Source: Hydractinia symbiolongicarpus
Lineage: Eukaryota > Cnidaria > Hydrozoa > Anthoathecata > Hydractiniidae
DNA length: 60,000 nucleotides
Assembly (NCBI RefSeq): GCF_029227915.1
Contig: NC_079885.1
Coordinates: forward strand, 22,881,001-22,941,000
Reading direction: 5' to 3'
The notes below the pieces were generated by a model that saw only the letters and a list, made by a program, of their open reading frames with translations, did not search any database and had not been told where the DNA came from. The position numbers and the translations under genes were made by a program. Positions 25,901-37,549 of the stretch are shown one piece after another (position 1 is the first letter of the stretch; each line of letters starts with the position of its first letter).

Positions 25901-28900
25901 ATTACGATGGAGGTGGAAGGTAAAAGATTGCGAATGTTTGTTTTTGTGCCAAAGAATGCAGAATTTAAAGATTTTTTTAAAGTTAAAATTGTGTTGTAGG
26001 TGAGGTACTACAGCTTTTTCTTTCTCAATAATAATCACACGGTTTTGTATATTAACAGGTGTTCAAGGTGTCGCAAAGGTACAAGCAAGCGCTGAGAAAG
26101 TTCTTACAAATGTTTACAAGGCAGATAACCTGGGAAAGCCACCATCAGGTTAAACCTTTATAACATTTTCCTTTATTATTGGTTCATTTAGAAGACCAAG
26201 ACGTAACTGAATACGTGAGCTTTTATAAACTTGCAATCATTTGTGGGGCACATACCACTTTGAATCTTGAAGAAGTATTATTGGACACTGTGGCAAATTT
26301 TATAGATTGCCTTCGTAGATACTGTTTACGCCCTTCTTTCTTTAACAGATGAAAAAATGCCTTTACCTGAAATACTTTTGTTAAATCAATTTGTAATTTT
26401 GAGCAAATATCGTGAAAAATATATGCTAAATAACAGATTTTCAAAAACGGGTTAAAAAACACTCAAATTCGCGGTCATAAATTAAGACATTATTTGTATG
26501 AATATTTTTTATTCAATTATTTCAATCAAGTTTTAACGCAAGGGAATTTTTACAATAATTTATTGCTGAAGTTTTGTTCTTTCATGGCATATTACCAAAA
26601 TATCTACAGTGATACTTTTATCCAACGTTGCAGAGCTATTTAACCGTATTTGTGCTGTAGAGGGGAGGGGGGGGGGGGTGTACAGCCACCCTCCGTTTTT
26701 TTTGTGTTTATAGTTACACTTTAAGTTTTGTGGCTTTCCGTAACTGTTATTTACCTTTATTTTCCCGAAAAAAAATATTTTTGGAATGATGCCAATGTGT
26801 TGCCATGGCAACACTTTTTTTATGTTAAGTAAAATACTGAAAAAAATTTTTTTTGCTAAAAATTTCCTTACATGTTTTTAAAAGCTTCATGTCACTTCTT
26901 AGTTTTATATTGTTATATTATTTTGTGTTTCTATTATTATTATTGTTAATAAATTCATCGCAATTATTATACAACAATTAACAAAATTCAAAATTAGTGC
27001 TTTTTTCTATATGTCACAGAATTTCATGACGTCATTGCCAAAAATGCTGACGTGGTCAATTTTTTTACCTAGCATTAAAGAGTCCCTAAAAGGCTAAGCA
27101 GAAATAGGGTTGAGTAATAATTGATTTCAATCTAAATAATTTTGATTTCAAGATTGTATATCGGTGTATTATGCCTTCAGTTGTACTTTTTAAACATTCT
27201 TGTAGCTCATTTGCATTGCATAATTGTCACTGAAGCGTTGATAAGTTTAATATTCAAACGACGAATTAATTGTCTTGCTTTTAGGACAATTTTACAAGTC
27301 ATTATTTCTAATTCAAAACGCAATGGCGGCTGAAAGCGTAACTGATAGCATCATAGGGAATAAGACCTCGCCTGCAAAGAAATTGAAAGAATTGGAAACC
27401 CTCCTTAAAATATCCACTGACGGAGGACATATTGCATTTGCTCGGGAAACTTTTGGGAAAAATATGTATGCTTTTATACAGGTAAGAACATCTTATAATA
27501 TACCTGCTGTAAATAACGGTTGAACAAATTCAACTAGTTAGACCTAATATCAGAAATGGCCAGTTTTGTGTGTTTTTCTTTTATGACCAATGTGGTGGAG
27601 ATTTTTTTTCATTCAAATTTGGGATCTGTTTCTTAACTAGAGATAGAAACTTTTTTATTCCTGCCAAGTTACACGCTTTCTTATAAAAGTACTTAATTTC
27701 TAAACAGGTTGGTCGTTCTTCTTCTTTTTGTCTTGTTTTAAATAATATACCTAATGCTTTTCACATGAAATGCAAGGCGTGTAAAATATCTATAATAACA
27801 ACCGTTTTAAGTCTATCTGTTTGTAACGGTGTTAAAGAAGATCGAAATCTTAAAGCTACAAATAAAAAATGCGATGTAGTTTTATCGACTTTCCAGTGAA
27901 GAAAAAATTCCCGCGGATTTTCCACGGCATAACGACCAGTCTCCATAATAATGGGAGTATCTTGTCGGTCTGTACAAAATAGCCGTCTTGCAGCTTTATT
28001 TCAAACACCCGCCTGGGTAACGTTATTAATTCGTGTTAGCAGGCGGACAAAATGTACGAAATACAGATGCGGGAAGTATGTATAACGGGCTACGCAGAGA
28101 GTAACAATACCCGAATTCTGTTCAAAATGGTAGTCGAATTACAACTTTGTGCAGAGGATGCAGCAAAAAGCGATGTTGGAAATATGTAAGGTGCGCGAAC
28201 ATCTGAGGCCCAAAGTATGTACGCCAGGAAACCTGTGAATTATATTATAATGACAATGATATCTTATAGAACGAAATTGCTAATGGCGTAGCAATTGACG
28301 ATATTGAAAAATCTGCTCAGCATTACATTGCTGCTACCAAGAACAGAATTGGAAAAAATAATTATGATGAAATATTATCAACAACTAATGAAACAACTTT
28401 GATGCTTGTTATTGATACAGCTCTAGGAACAACAAAAGCAGCAAACCCTTACAGAGCATATTCAAGGATGGCTAGAGATTTCGCTGACATTAAGGGAGAT
28501 GCTGGTTTTGATTATATTATAGCAGGCTTCGATGACCAAGGTAATTTATTTGAATACAATTCCATTAAGCAACCTTAGTGAATAATTTATTTAACTTGGG
28601 TTGTATTCCTGCTCCTTTTAAATTAAAAATATTGTCATTGTAATGTTTTGCTAGTAAAAGGTGTGACGATTAGTTTTTCCAATGTAGATTGTGTAAAGCT
28701 GTTTCAGTCAGGGTCTATTGTTAAAATGCACTTAAATTAATATCCGTATCTCCTCATTTTAATTTTGAATCCAATATTTTAATTTTTTTTAGTTGACTGA
28801 ACTGTAGAAACTCTTTTTGCCTCTTTTACCTTTAAAAATTGACATGTGTGTTAGACATTCTCTGATTTTTTTATTTATTCTCTTTGTATACACTTTTTTA

Positions 28901-31473
28901 ATACCTTCATTTTGATCTACCTTTATTGCCATACAAAAAATTGAAAAAGTACCCCTTTATGAATTAGGTGTTAGCCCAGCAAAACGACGGAGTAATGCAA
29001 AAAACTTTGTGAATGATATAGCAAGATTGAGGGCAAAGAAACGACTGGAATGCCCTAAAAAGTCGTTTCAGGGAATGTTAAAAGCATACGGTATAGAACC
29101 AAAAGTTGGTAGCCCTATGTTTGTTTTTACCGACGCTTCAGCAAAAGATGATACACCAGAAAATATGGAAACATTGAAGGCTACTGCAAAAGCGTATTCT
29201 TCATCAATAAACTTTTTCACGCAAGGTCCTGGATGTGTTAAAGGATATCAAAGTTACAAAGAAATGGCTGTGAATACTTCAGGTACAGTAGGTTTATCCA
29301 ATTTTGGATCGTTTCTTTGTTTATTTGTTTCAAATTATTTAAAAATTGAGGACTGTTTTTATATTTATTGCTTAAAATAAAAAAAAGAAATGTTTCAACA
29401 ATTCGAAGTTGAATTTTTTTTCTGATCTTTTTGATTTATACTTGTTTCAGGACAATTCTTTTCATTGCAATCATGGGCTGAATTGGCAGATTTTACAAAT
29501 TACATTCAAACCAGTTTACGAAAAGATACCTTAATCGCGTCAGGGAGCAGGACAGGAGGTATCACAAAGAGAGACATCTCATCTACGGAAGACGGAAAGT
29601 TCAATATAGATGATGGAATTATAAGATTAGTTCTAACAATAGCAACAGGTGTTACCGATTCAGCAAAACATGTTACCCTCCACGATCCATCCGAATCATT
29701 ACATTCTGCAAAAAGTACAATGTCTATAACAAAACTATTTGAGATTGACAATCCCAAAAGTGGGACGTGGCAATTAACTTTCCCTGACGTGGTTGGTGAT
29801 TACAAATACACCGTTGAAGCTGTGTCAGGCGATTATACTGTACAGTTCGAATCTAACTTTATGTACAGAAATGATGTTGATGATGACACTCCAACATATC
29901 CTATTTATGACCCAATCAAAGGTAAATTTATTTTCAGTTAATCTAAAACTGAAAAACTTCTGTGTTTCCATTTTCTTTACTGCTTAAATAAGTTATGACT
30001 TACATGACTATCTAAATTAATGTCCAAAAATGTATTCACCAAAAGTGAGATCGATAGAAAGTTTGTCAAGCCAAATATTCAGAATAATTAATTTTTTTAG
30101 TTTTTGGCTTTTATGGTATTAAAAAAAGAAAAGAAAAACATCACTCTATTTAACGGTTTCTTACAGAAGTTGAATAAAATTCAGTACAAATTTTGTTATT
30201 TTTTTTGAAATTTTAGTGTGTCATCAATTTGTTTCCTTCAACTTCTATATTTTTTTGCATATTTTGTTATGTTTATTTTCGTCATTTTGTTGTGTGTCTT
30301 AATTCTCGCCCGAGATTTAAAAATATTGTTTGTCAAGGTTTTTGCCGTAGAAATTAAATAATTTTCCTAAGATGATTTCAGTTTTTGACGCATTTATCCT
30401 GCAAGCAGGAGCTAATGTTACAACTTAAAAATTTACTTATTTTTCTTTCAGCTGTGACAAATATGCTTGTTTTGCGCGTGGGTGGAAGCGAACATATTAT
30501 GATGGCAACACTTCAAATCGATATTGTCAGTCTTAGGAATAGAGTTTTAATAAAAAACATCAGATACGAATATATAAGCTCGACGAACATAATCAACACT
30601 TTCGTTACTCCACCGAATGAAGACTTTAGAATATTGATTTCAGGTACGTGGGTTTTTTAACCTCTTCCAGTGCTACAATCCTTTTCACCAAAAAACTTTT
30701 TTTTACTAAAAGCGCTTGTGGGTGCGCTGTGATCTTTCAATATCGTCAATTGCTACGCCATTAGCAATTTCGTTCTATAAGATATCATTGTTATTACAAT
30801 AACATTCACGGGTATTTTATATTTAAGTCCAAGTGTTTGTTAAATTGTCTCGAATTAAAATGTTATAAACATAGGCTAAGGGAGTCTATATAAATAAAAA
30901 GATGTCCTACAAGCTTTTCTTTTTAAAGACATGCCACTTATACCATTTAAAGACTTTCTTTACCTTTTAATTTTTTGGTACGAAATATTCTTTAAAATTA
31001 GTAACATTGTGGCATATACTCCAGGCAAGATTTCTGTAAATAACCATATTCAATAAGAATGAACCTTCAAATCTTCTTTGTTGCTATTGTGTTTGTTAGG
31101 ATTAACCAACAAAGCTACTCCATTTGAACGTCTATCAGAGACCATTGCTAAACCGGTTGAGGTTAGTATATCTCTTGTATCTGCTGGTACAAACAATATG
31201 GCTATGGCTGGTCAAAAGAACGTACCCATTACTGTCCAAGTACAGACAGGCACCCGAGAAAACGTTGGCATTGATTTCGAAGGATTTGCAAGTGTTGGTT
31301 CGATTCCGGATCAACCTCATGTAGTAATCTCAAGAGTTGGTTATGCAAAGTTATACTTCAATGTGCCACCAGCTTCCGCTTTGACCAAGGAGACGCGTTT
31401 GGCTCGAATAACTGTCAATGCTATCTTTAGACGTGTCAAATATCCAGTTACCTTTTTAATGCTGATATTTTGA
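21041..31473 (+). CDS. Secreted TSP1-VWA-hemicentin-like protein A, 12 exons
   Basis: Probable extracellular matrix or cell-surface adhesion protein. Exons: 21041-21095, 22690-22819, 23899-24101, 24619-24798, 24968-25114, 26059-26148, 27285-27481, 28270-28540, 28968-29282, 29451-29921, 30452-30643, 31100-31473 (stop TGA); GT-AG junctions give 874 aa. Order: signal peptide MQPLWIFFLLLSLVNIVKG; a Cys-rich module across exons 2-3 (VGCFVEWDG ... RFYGICVG, about 19-129), resembling a GCFxD...FYGECWSG module of cnidarian extracellular proteins; TSP1 repeats at about 130-189 (CSVTCGTG) and 190-238 (WSTWGPCSQTC); a helical linker (239-334); a VWA fold (about 375-530) with MLVIDTALG where DxSxS or DxTGS is expected, later VGSPMFVFTDAS; then two beta-rich modules (530-686; 687-874) similar in order and motifs (VTPPNEDFRILISG) to the part following the VWA of hemicentin. 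Intron phases 1,2,1,1,1,1,0,1,1,1,1 equal those of gene B downstream. The metal site appears lost. It ends in a short hydrophobic tail; no transmembrane segment is clear. Confidence 0.88.
21190..21330. repeat. Degenerate tandem repeat in gene A intron 1
   Basis: The words CTCATTTTGTAATA, GCGTTTTGTAATA, TTTATTTTGAAATACC and GCGTTATGTAATG recur at spacings of roughly 20-40 bases, suggesting an old, diverged minisatellite. It creates the spurious open frame at 21212-21436. The remainder of this 1.6-kb intron has nothing recognisable. Confidence 0.45.
22880..22938. repeat. (ATCA)n microsatellite in gene A intron 2
   Basis: About 14 tandem tetranucleotide units with one interruption (TTAATCAAT) near the end, starting 60 bases after the donor of exon 2. 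Confidence 0.95.
24246..24394. repeat. 27-bp minisatellite in gene A intron 3
   Basis: Five to six copies of a 27-base unit (core GGGGTATTTACGCAGTGTGT) lie in the intron between the Cys-rich module and the first TSP1 exon. Because 27 is a multiple of three, the array stays open on both strands and yields repetitive peptides (CLTGYLRSV-like on +), but it is not flanked by splice sites matching the gene frame, so I treat it as intronic. Confidence 0.85.
26667..26678. repeat. G12 homopolymer in gene A intron 6
   Basis: A run of about twelve G in an otherwise AT-rich 1.1-kb intron (preceded by AGGGG), the only such run in the window. It could form G-rich secondary structure or be an assembly-sensitive spot. 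The rest of intron 6 (26149-27284) shows no recognisable exon. Confidence 0.7.
27890..28090. repeat. Dispersed repeat with hairpin in gene A intron 7
   Basis: The stretch holds CGCGGATTTTCCACGG, ATAATAATGGGAG, CGGTCTGTAC and the inverted pair CGCCTGGGTAACG / GTTAGCAGGCGG. Similar words (a GTGGAT/ATCCAC hairpin, GTCTGTCTGT, CAATAATAACCGT) recur in the equivalent intron of gene B at 55720-55975 and in its intron 9 near 58105-58210. It looks like a short dispersed repeat family, not a conserved exon. Confidence 0.4.
28254..28309 (+). repeat. Inverted-repeat arm 1: gene A exon 8 acceptor and 5' end
   Basis: These 56 bases cover the last 16 intronic bases, the AG acceptor and the first 40 coding bases of the VWA exon. 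Their reverse complement is present without mismatch at 30735-30790, inside intron 11 of the same gene. Weaker similarity continues for about 25 bases on the intronic side. The arms are some 2.4 kb apart and would be in the same pre-mRNA. Confidence 0.9.
30735..30790 (-). repeat. Inverted-repeat arm 2 in gene A intron 11
   Basis: Reverse-complement copy of 28254-28309 placed between exons 11 and 12, starting about 90 bases after the exon 11 donor. Similarity extends with a few changes to about 30813. It is not itself flanked by usable splice sites in the coding sense, so it is a displaced exon fragment and not an extra exon. Confidence 0.9.
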
Positions 31474-34030
31474 ATGTATAATTGTATTTGGGCTGATAAA
31501 ATAAGAAAAAATTACCGTTTAATATTTTTTTTTATTTTTATTTTTTTTTTATGAATTCTAGGATTACACCAAAATAACGGAATATTGATTCTGACCCATT
31601 CTTAGTTGACTGCGACTAAGCCATAGGGTAACGCAAGAAACAAAACTAAAAACGACTTTATAAAAAATATACATATGTCTGTCAACGATTTGTACTTCTG
31701 TTCTTTACTTCATAAATACTGAATTTTCAGTAACACTAGGAGAGATCCAGCTTCGTACGCCGAATGTAGCTTTATAGGATAACTGTATTCGCATACGTTT
31801 GATTGGTCGCTGCCTTTTTTGCGAAAATGATTACGTCTACGTTCTTTAATATGACTCACACTTGTCATGATCAGAGGTCCGATCAAGGTGAAACATGCTC
31901 TGTTAAGGATGTACAGACAGATGTTCCATGATAAAGAATGAACTAGATAAGTTCCAGAACCGACATACTTTTTAAAAACAATAACAGATTTTGACCGAAA
32001 TAATGAAGAAATAGGTACGACGTTTGTATCAAAATAATGTGATCAATGGCTATTATGAGCTTTTCGTGATGGTTTTAGGCCAAATACTGGTGAAAGCTCC
32101 ACCCTCCCATTGATACCCCACGATCCTATTCATATAGGGTTAATACCTAATGCCAAGTTCTCCACCGTAACACAATTTATCGTGAATCTTAGCTTTAAAA
32201 AATTATTCAGAGAAAAATAATGCTTTGAAGGCTAATATTATTAGTATTCACCAACGTATTTGTCATTCCACAACGGATCATTGATTGGAATAAAATAGCC
32301 GCTGTCAAGCTGGACGTTATCAGCACAATATGCTGACATTGATAATTTTTAGCATTTTACCCTTACTTTTAAATTGCTATGCCAAGTTCATAATACTTGC
32401 AAAATATACTTAGTCGCTGGAGAAACAAATATTAGGATCACAAAACCATCTGGAAATTCTGTAGCTTGCTAGCTAGATGTTTTCGCTTTCAACCGAAGTA
32501 TAGAGTAAAAATCACAAATAATATATTATGTTAGATGGGTAATCCGTAAAAATACATTTAAAATTCGAATGAAGGTGAGAAAACAGACCTAACTAAATTT
32601 TGAAATTTATAAAAATACAAATAAGGAGGCAAAAAAAAGTAAAAAAAACTATAAAACGGAGGTTGTGGCTACCCTAGCGGGTTTTGAATTACATCGTTAT
32701 ATTTTGAGAGGGGTTATTACCGTGAGTTATGTACCATTGCTAACCGTGTGGATTTTGCAAGCAGGAAATACGGGCTTTTAGGCGTTCTGGTTGGCTTAGC
32801 GCTCTTGAAGACGGGCCGATATGGAACGGTATTGCCCGTCGTCAAGAAAAATGGTAACTTAGAATGTTAACAAGCACGAAAAACAAGTTTTGAGAGGCAT
32901 TGGAAATGATTATTTATCTAACTCCTACAATACATTATCAATAAAAATATTTTAGTAAGATAGAAAGAACAACAATGCCAGGTTTAAAAGTCAAATAACC
33001 AGATTCAGCAACATTCTGTCTGAATACTTCTTCAACATGGCTAATTAACTAGCTACGTTGTCCATAAAAAACGCTGATCTAATATCCAATTTTTAAATAC
33101 AGGACTACGAAATTATAACAATTACGTCTCCTCCCATTTTCAGACTCGTTCCTTCAACTTTTTGGTTACTCAGTAGATATAAAACTCGTTAAAGCTCATG
33201 TTATTCTTAGCTAGCTAGCGTAGCTAGTTAAAAAAATTCCTTCAATATTCGCTGTAACTCAATTTTAGTTGCACATTCAACTTTTCACATTCTGTTGTAA
33301 GCGTCGAACATCTTAATGTTTTGTATACAAATATTTATTTTAAAAGGACTAGAATGTTTTTTTTTTAGACAGGACTGCTTCGACTTTTGACCTTGAGTGT
33401 TAACGAAAGTAATGCTAGTGGATTATATTATTATAAGAACAGTAAACCAAAATTCTTATTTTTTTTTCTAACTTAGACGGTTAACAAATACAGTAAGACC
33501 TTGGGCGATATTTTGCAGTACAGCCCGGGGTAATCGGTTATTATTGTATTAACATAGCTCCGATTTTAAAGAAATCCGCGCTACTCCCAGCCGCCATTTT
33601 AACTCACAGACGGACAGACAGGCTTCAGCCATTTTTATAATTGAGACTGGCCGCCGGTTTAACCACAAGTAACTGTGTGACCCGTTGTTGAAGGCTACTT
33701 TTAGTGCTTACTTAAGCGCTTAATAAAAACGCAAGTTGTGCTACACATCCTGGTATAAAGTATGTCAAAATTCAATTGAAGCGCACACACCACTATAGTG
33801 TTTCGGGTGTAACATAGCTTTCAAAAAATAACTTTTTCGCCAATCTAGCTGAAAAAAATACAGTTTATAACCTGATGTTACCGTTCCTGATGAAAAGTTC
33901 CCGTTAATCCTGAAGAGTTATTCGTGACAGTGCGTGTCACCAATCTGCATTAGCGTTACTCCTTTTCAAAAATACTTTGTCGAAACTTTGGTTTAAGTAA
34001 AGACACAGGATACAGTCCGCTTAGTATATA
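31474..34030. other. 3' flank of gene A and intergenic region
   Basis: The first ~350 bases after the stop codon align with the bases after the stop of gene A2 (45187-45510), with near identity for the first 50. Beyond that I see no exon. Around 33655-33900 lie words (CCACAAGTAACTGTGT, ACAGTTTATAACCTG) that reappear at 38270-38900, marking a dispersed repeat. TAGCTAGC-type words recur near 32465 and 33215. Confidence 0.5.
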
Positions 34031-34436
34031 AAAGCAAACCACGTTGCGTATCCATGAAGATGAAATACCCCTATTTAAAAAAGCCTTATTACAGTCTTCG
34101 TTAAAAAAAATTTATGGAAACAACACTAAAACTAGAAAAAGAATGGAAACAAATAAGCTATGGCTAGCTGACTTGATTCTTGGCATAACTGTTTCAGCAT
34201 TTTCACTACTTGCTGCTACTTTAAATTTAAACTTTACTTTAAATTACTTAAGTGCCCTGTCATGATTATAAGCGAGTCAAGCGATCACTCCAGAATCACT
34301 GCATTCTCCTGTGTTACTAAAATCATAAATATTGTGGAAAAATAAATTCAACCGACAAAGAAATTTTGTTTCTGGAAATAAATAGGTGTCCAGTTTCGAT
34401 ACAGATTTATGTTTATGTTGCTGTCGGAGGTATTGA

Positions 34437-34865
34437 AATGAGGGCCTTGATGTAAGAGCCAGGGGTTTTAAACGTCCAGGACAGTCTGCTTACTCCGATG
34501 TACGTTTGACCAATGTAAATGTTCCATCGCAAATTGAAACGTCAATCAGTAAGATATATAAAAAGCATGAAGCTGAAAAGAACCGTAAATACAATCAGCG
34601 TGTATTAGATAACGAACATGGCACATTCACCCAACTTGTCTTTTTCATAAACGGGGGAATGAGCAAAGAATGTTCTGTATTTCACAAATTTCTTGCAGAA
34701 AAAAATTCACAGAAATGCGGCGGACAATACGATAAAATAATGACTTGGATGAGATGTAAACTCTCCTTTGTAATAATGAAATCTGCTTTGCTTTGCCTTA
34801 GAGGTTCCAGATCCTTAAATCTTGCATGTGTAGATGCCAGAATACAAAGTTTTTATTTTATTTAG
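34437..34865 (+). pseudogene. C-terminal fragment of a retroelement-type ORF
   Basis: An open frame of about 140 codons from just after an in-frame stop (TGA 34434) to TAG at 34863. The translation carries GLDVRARGF, SDVRLTNVNVPS, NQRVLDNEHGTFTQLVFFI, NGGMSKECSVFHKFLAEK and MRCKLSFVIMKSALLCLRGS. I recognise this D-x-RARGF ... DVR ... EHGTFTPLVF ... GGM ... RCKLSF pattern as a C-terminal region found in many transposon-associated ORFs of cnidarians and other invertebrates; I cannot name the family. No reverse transcriptase core is visible upstream, so it is a fragment. The start codon inside the frame at 34506 is not a likely true start. Confidence 0.55.
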
Positions 34866-35055
34866 TCACCAATGCGCACTTCTCTTCTATTCAGTCAAAC
34901 ACTCGCGTGGCTAATAAGCCTTTGACAATAAAGTTTTACTCTATACCGTCCTTTCTTTATCAATTTTTATTTTATTTAATCTTAGTCTATTTATATTTTA
35001 ATTAATTCAATTATTTTTAATGAATAAATATATTTATTTTTATACTTTTAAAATG

Positions 35056-35295
35056 AAGACCACCATGGCAAAGGGCCCATAAATCGAATAGTTAGTAGGT
35101 GGCACTATAAGAAATTTGGTCTTTCGTGTTGTTAAATCGGAAAAGGTTTTGGTAAGTAATCCAGAAGAATTTGTCAACGCTGCTCCAGATCGTTTCTTTA
35201 ATTTATACGCCACTAAAAGACATTTTGAGATAACCAAAAAGAGTGTACCAGTAATAATTGTTTTTAAGTTAAGAAAAGTTGATAAACTGGCGTAA
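35056..35295 (+). pseudogene. Decayed transposase C-terminal fragment (HGKGP motif)
   Basis: From 35098 a frame of 66 codons to TAA at 35295 reads GGTIRNLVFRVVKSEKVLVS and continues NPEEFVNAAPDRFF. Immediately upstream, in a neighbouring frame, is HHGKGPINRI. Together these match the HGKGPxDGIGGTxKxxVxRxVxS...F pattern near the end of a class of invertebrate DNA-transposase-like proteins; a small insertion around 35085-35097 breaks the frame. There is no ATG and no upstream catalytic part. The terminal-repeat-like sequence at 35461-35573 lies just beyond, in the position expected for the 3' end of the element. Confidence 0.5.
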
Positions 35296-35460
35296 ACACA
35301 GTGCTTCCGATCTGAGAAAGAACCGCAAGTTTGTGGCCATTCAGATAAAAACGTCTATGATAATACGCGTGATCACTAACTTGCCCATAATTAAGTCGAT
35401 AATGAAATTACTCGATTTTCCTCAATTTTCTGGTAAAATCCAGAAGCATGAAAAAATTGG

Positions 35461-35573
35461 AGAATCGAATTAATCGTGTCCAAAATTTACGAAGTGGTCA
35501 TCCTTAATAAAATACAGTTCGTTGTAAGTTTTAAGTTCCAAACATAAACCTATCGAAAGTTATTGTATTTTCC
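35461..35573 (+). repeat. Dispersed repeat copy 1 (possible transposon end)
   Basis: About 110 bases (GAATCGAATTAATCGTGTCC ... GTAAGTTTTAAGTTCCAAA ... ATCGAAAGTTATTGTATTTTCC) recur with small indels at 48819-48924 in the same orientation. Copy 1 lies 3' of a + strand transposase fragment and copy 2 lies 5' of a - strand THAP fragment; that geometry is what inverted terminal repeats of one element family would give. Confidence 0.6.
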
Positions 35574-37549
35574 GTATAGACTTGTCCAATAATTAGCGCA
35601 TTTTGTATCGAGGGATAGTTTAATAATTGTTTAGTTAAAAACATAAAAACAATTATTTTCAGCAGAAAATAAGCCAACCGAGTGAAGCCAAAATTGTAAT
35701 TTGTAAAACACCAAACGAATTTTACGAGATAGATTTATCACAAATTTATATTTAGTGAACTTGAAAACAATATATTTTAATCAAAAGGCAGTAAAAAATA
35801 GTCAAAAAACAAAAATCCACTTACAAAATCTTCCTAAACTTTCTTGCTCTTCTTATTAATCTCTTGTTAACTTTTTAAAGCATGAACAATTTAAAATGTT
35901 TTAACGAAATTGACAACGCAGTGTTAATTGTCCGTAACTTTGTTCGTGCACGCATGCATCTAAAATAAACTGCATCGAGGGAACAACAAAAGTTTATTAC
36001 CCGTGACTTTTGTATAGGAAAATTTTTAAATTAATTTTTAAATTATAAATTTTTCTAAAAAAAGACAACACAAAAAAGGTTTTAAATAAAGCAATGGAAA
36101 AAAATTAAGCCGCCCACAACGATTTTAAACAGATAGACTACGGCTATTAAAAAAGAGACTACCCGGAAGACCCTGAGTTTCAAGACACTACTAAGCAACC
36201 CCATTAATCCAGTGTTAAATGCCAGCTTAACCATTTTAAAGCAGGTAAATCAAATCTTACATCAAGCAGAAGTGTTTGGTACAAGTATGCTTTACGCCAC
36301 ATACCTATTAAGTTATGCTCAATAAAGGTCTTCTTCGCAACAATGATTCAATTAAAAACAGAAAATACAGGTCATCGCAACCCTGTCATATGTATTACAA
36401 GACACCCTGCTGTTATTTTGCAGAACAAGTTCCTGTGAAAGTTCCACAATTATTGGCAACTTCTGTTTGATAAATCACAGTTTAAACCCTGTTGTTACCC
36501 AACAGCCACTCAACTGCTTTAAATTTGCAGATAAAATCCTGTAAAAGTCAAAAAGTAAACTAATAGTGAAAATGGAGACCGTAAGTCATGTGGCTATCAT
36601 TGATGAGGAGTGTGATGCGCTCTTTTTATCGACATATTTTCACAAAATAGCTTTCCAAGAACTTCAGTTTAAATAAAGAAAATAGGAAGTGTCACCCAGC
36701 CACACGTAAGCATTAAACAGATTATCGACTCTGTTGAGTTATTGCCACTCAAAGGTGCAGTTAGCCCAGTTACATTTTTAAGCATAAAACAACGTGAGAA
36801 AATTTTGTGGCAATTTGTTCACATTACAAAGATGTGTTTTTTACTTTAGATAATTGACTAAAAAAACAATAAAGCTGCACGCAGCTATTTCGAAACACAG
36901 AAAATACGGCTACTATTGTTTGGACGGGTGTTTAGACCTTAAATACCAGAGAAGGCTATTTACATATAGTGCTTTACATTTTAATTTTTAAAACATAAAA
37001 TGTTAAGACAAATATACTAGTCGCTATCACGTAAAAAAAATCCACGTATAGAAAAATGTCTTACATTTTCTGGTCCTTAGATTTTCGCCCACCTTGCATT
37101 CTTCATGCGTCGCTAAGTTTGTGCATGATTAGCATCAAGTGGCGATTCGGTTAGGATTTTGAACAGAATAGGGGGATGCCTCCCGAATAAACATATCTTA
37201 ACTACATTGATACTTGGGAAAAATAGTTACCATGACTGTATGAACTATAATATAAATACAACACATCGACTTTCCCTAAGATAGACAGGCACTCCCATTA
37301 TGACAAAGCGATTGTTAACTCACTTCCCGCATTGTCGTAAGATATATTATTATAAAGACCAAGATACACTTGTATAATACTAAAAAAAACATTCTATAAT
37401 ACAGTTACCATTTTTCTACAATATGACTATAATATGACTATAATATCGTTATAATTTCATTTAATTTCATAACATCGTTGCCACAACAACGCTAGCAGAT
37501 AATAGATCTATTGTCACACAAACATCAATATAGAAAGTTGTGCGGAGAG
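35574..37549. other. Intergenic, no gene recognised
   Basis: AT-rich DNA with scattered short open segments but no convincing exon or repeat. A stretch near 36080-36900 has slightly longer open segments in one + frame, interrupted by many stops, and might be a very old element; I cannot support a call. Confidence 0.4.

Noticed and set aside
36080-36900. Possible very old coding element in one + frame
   Set aside because: Numerous stops and no motif I can name; not supportable.
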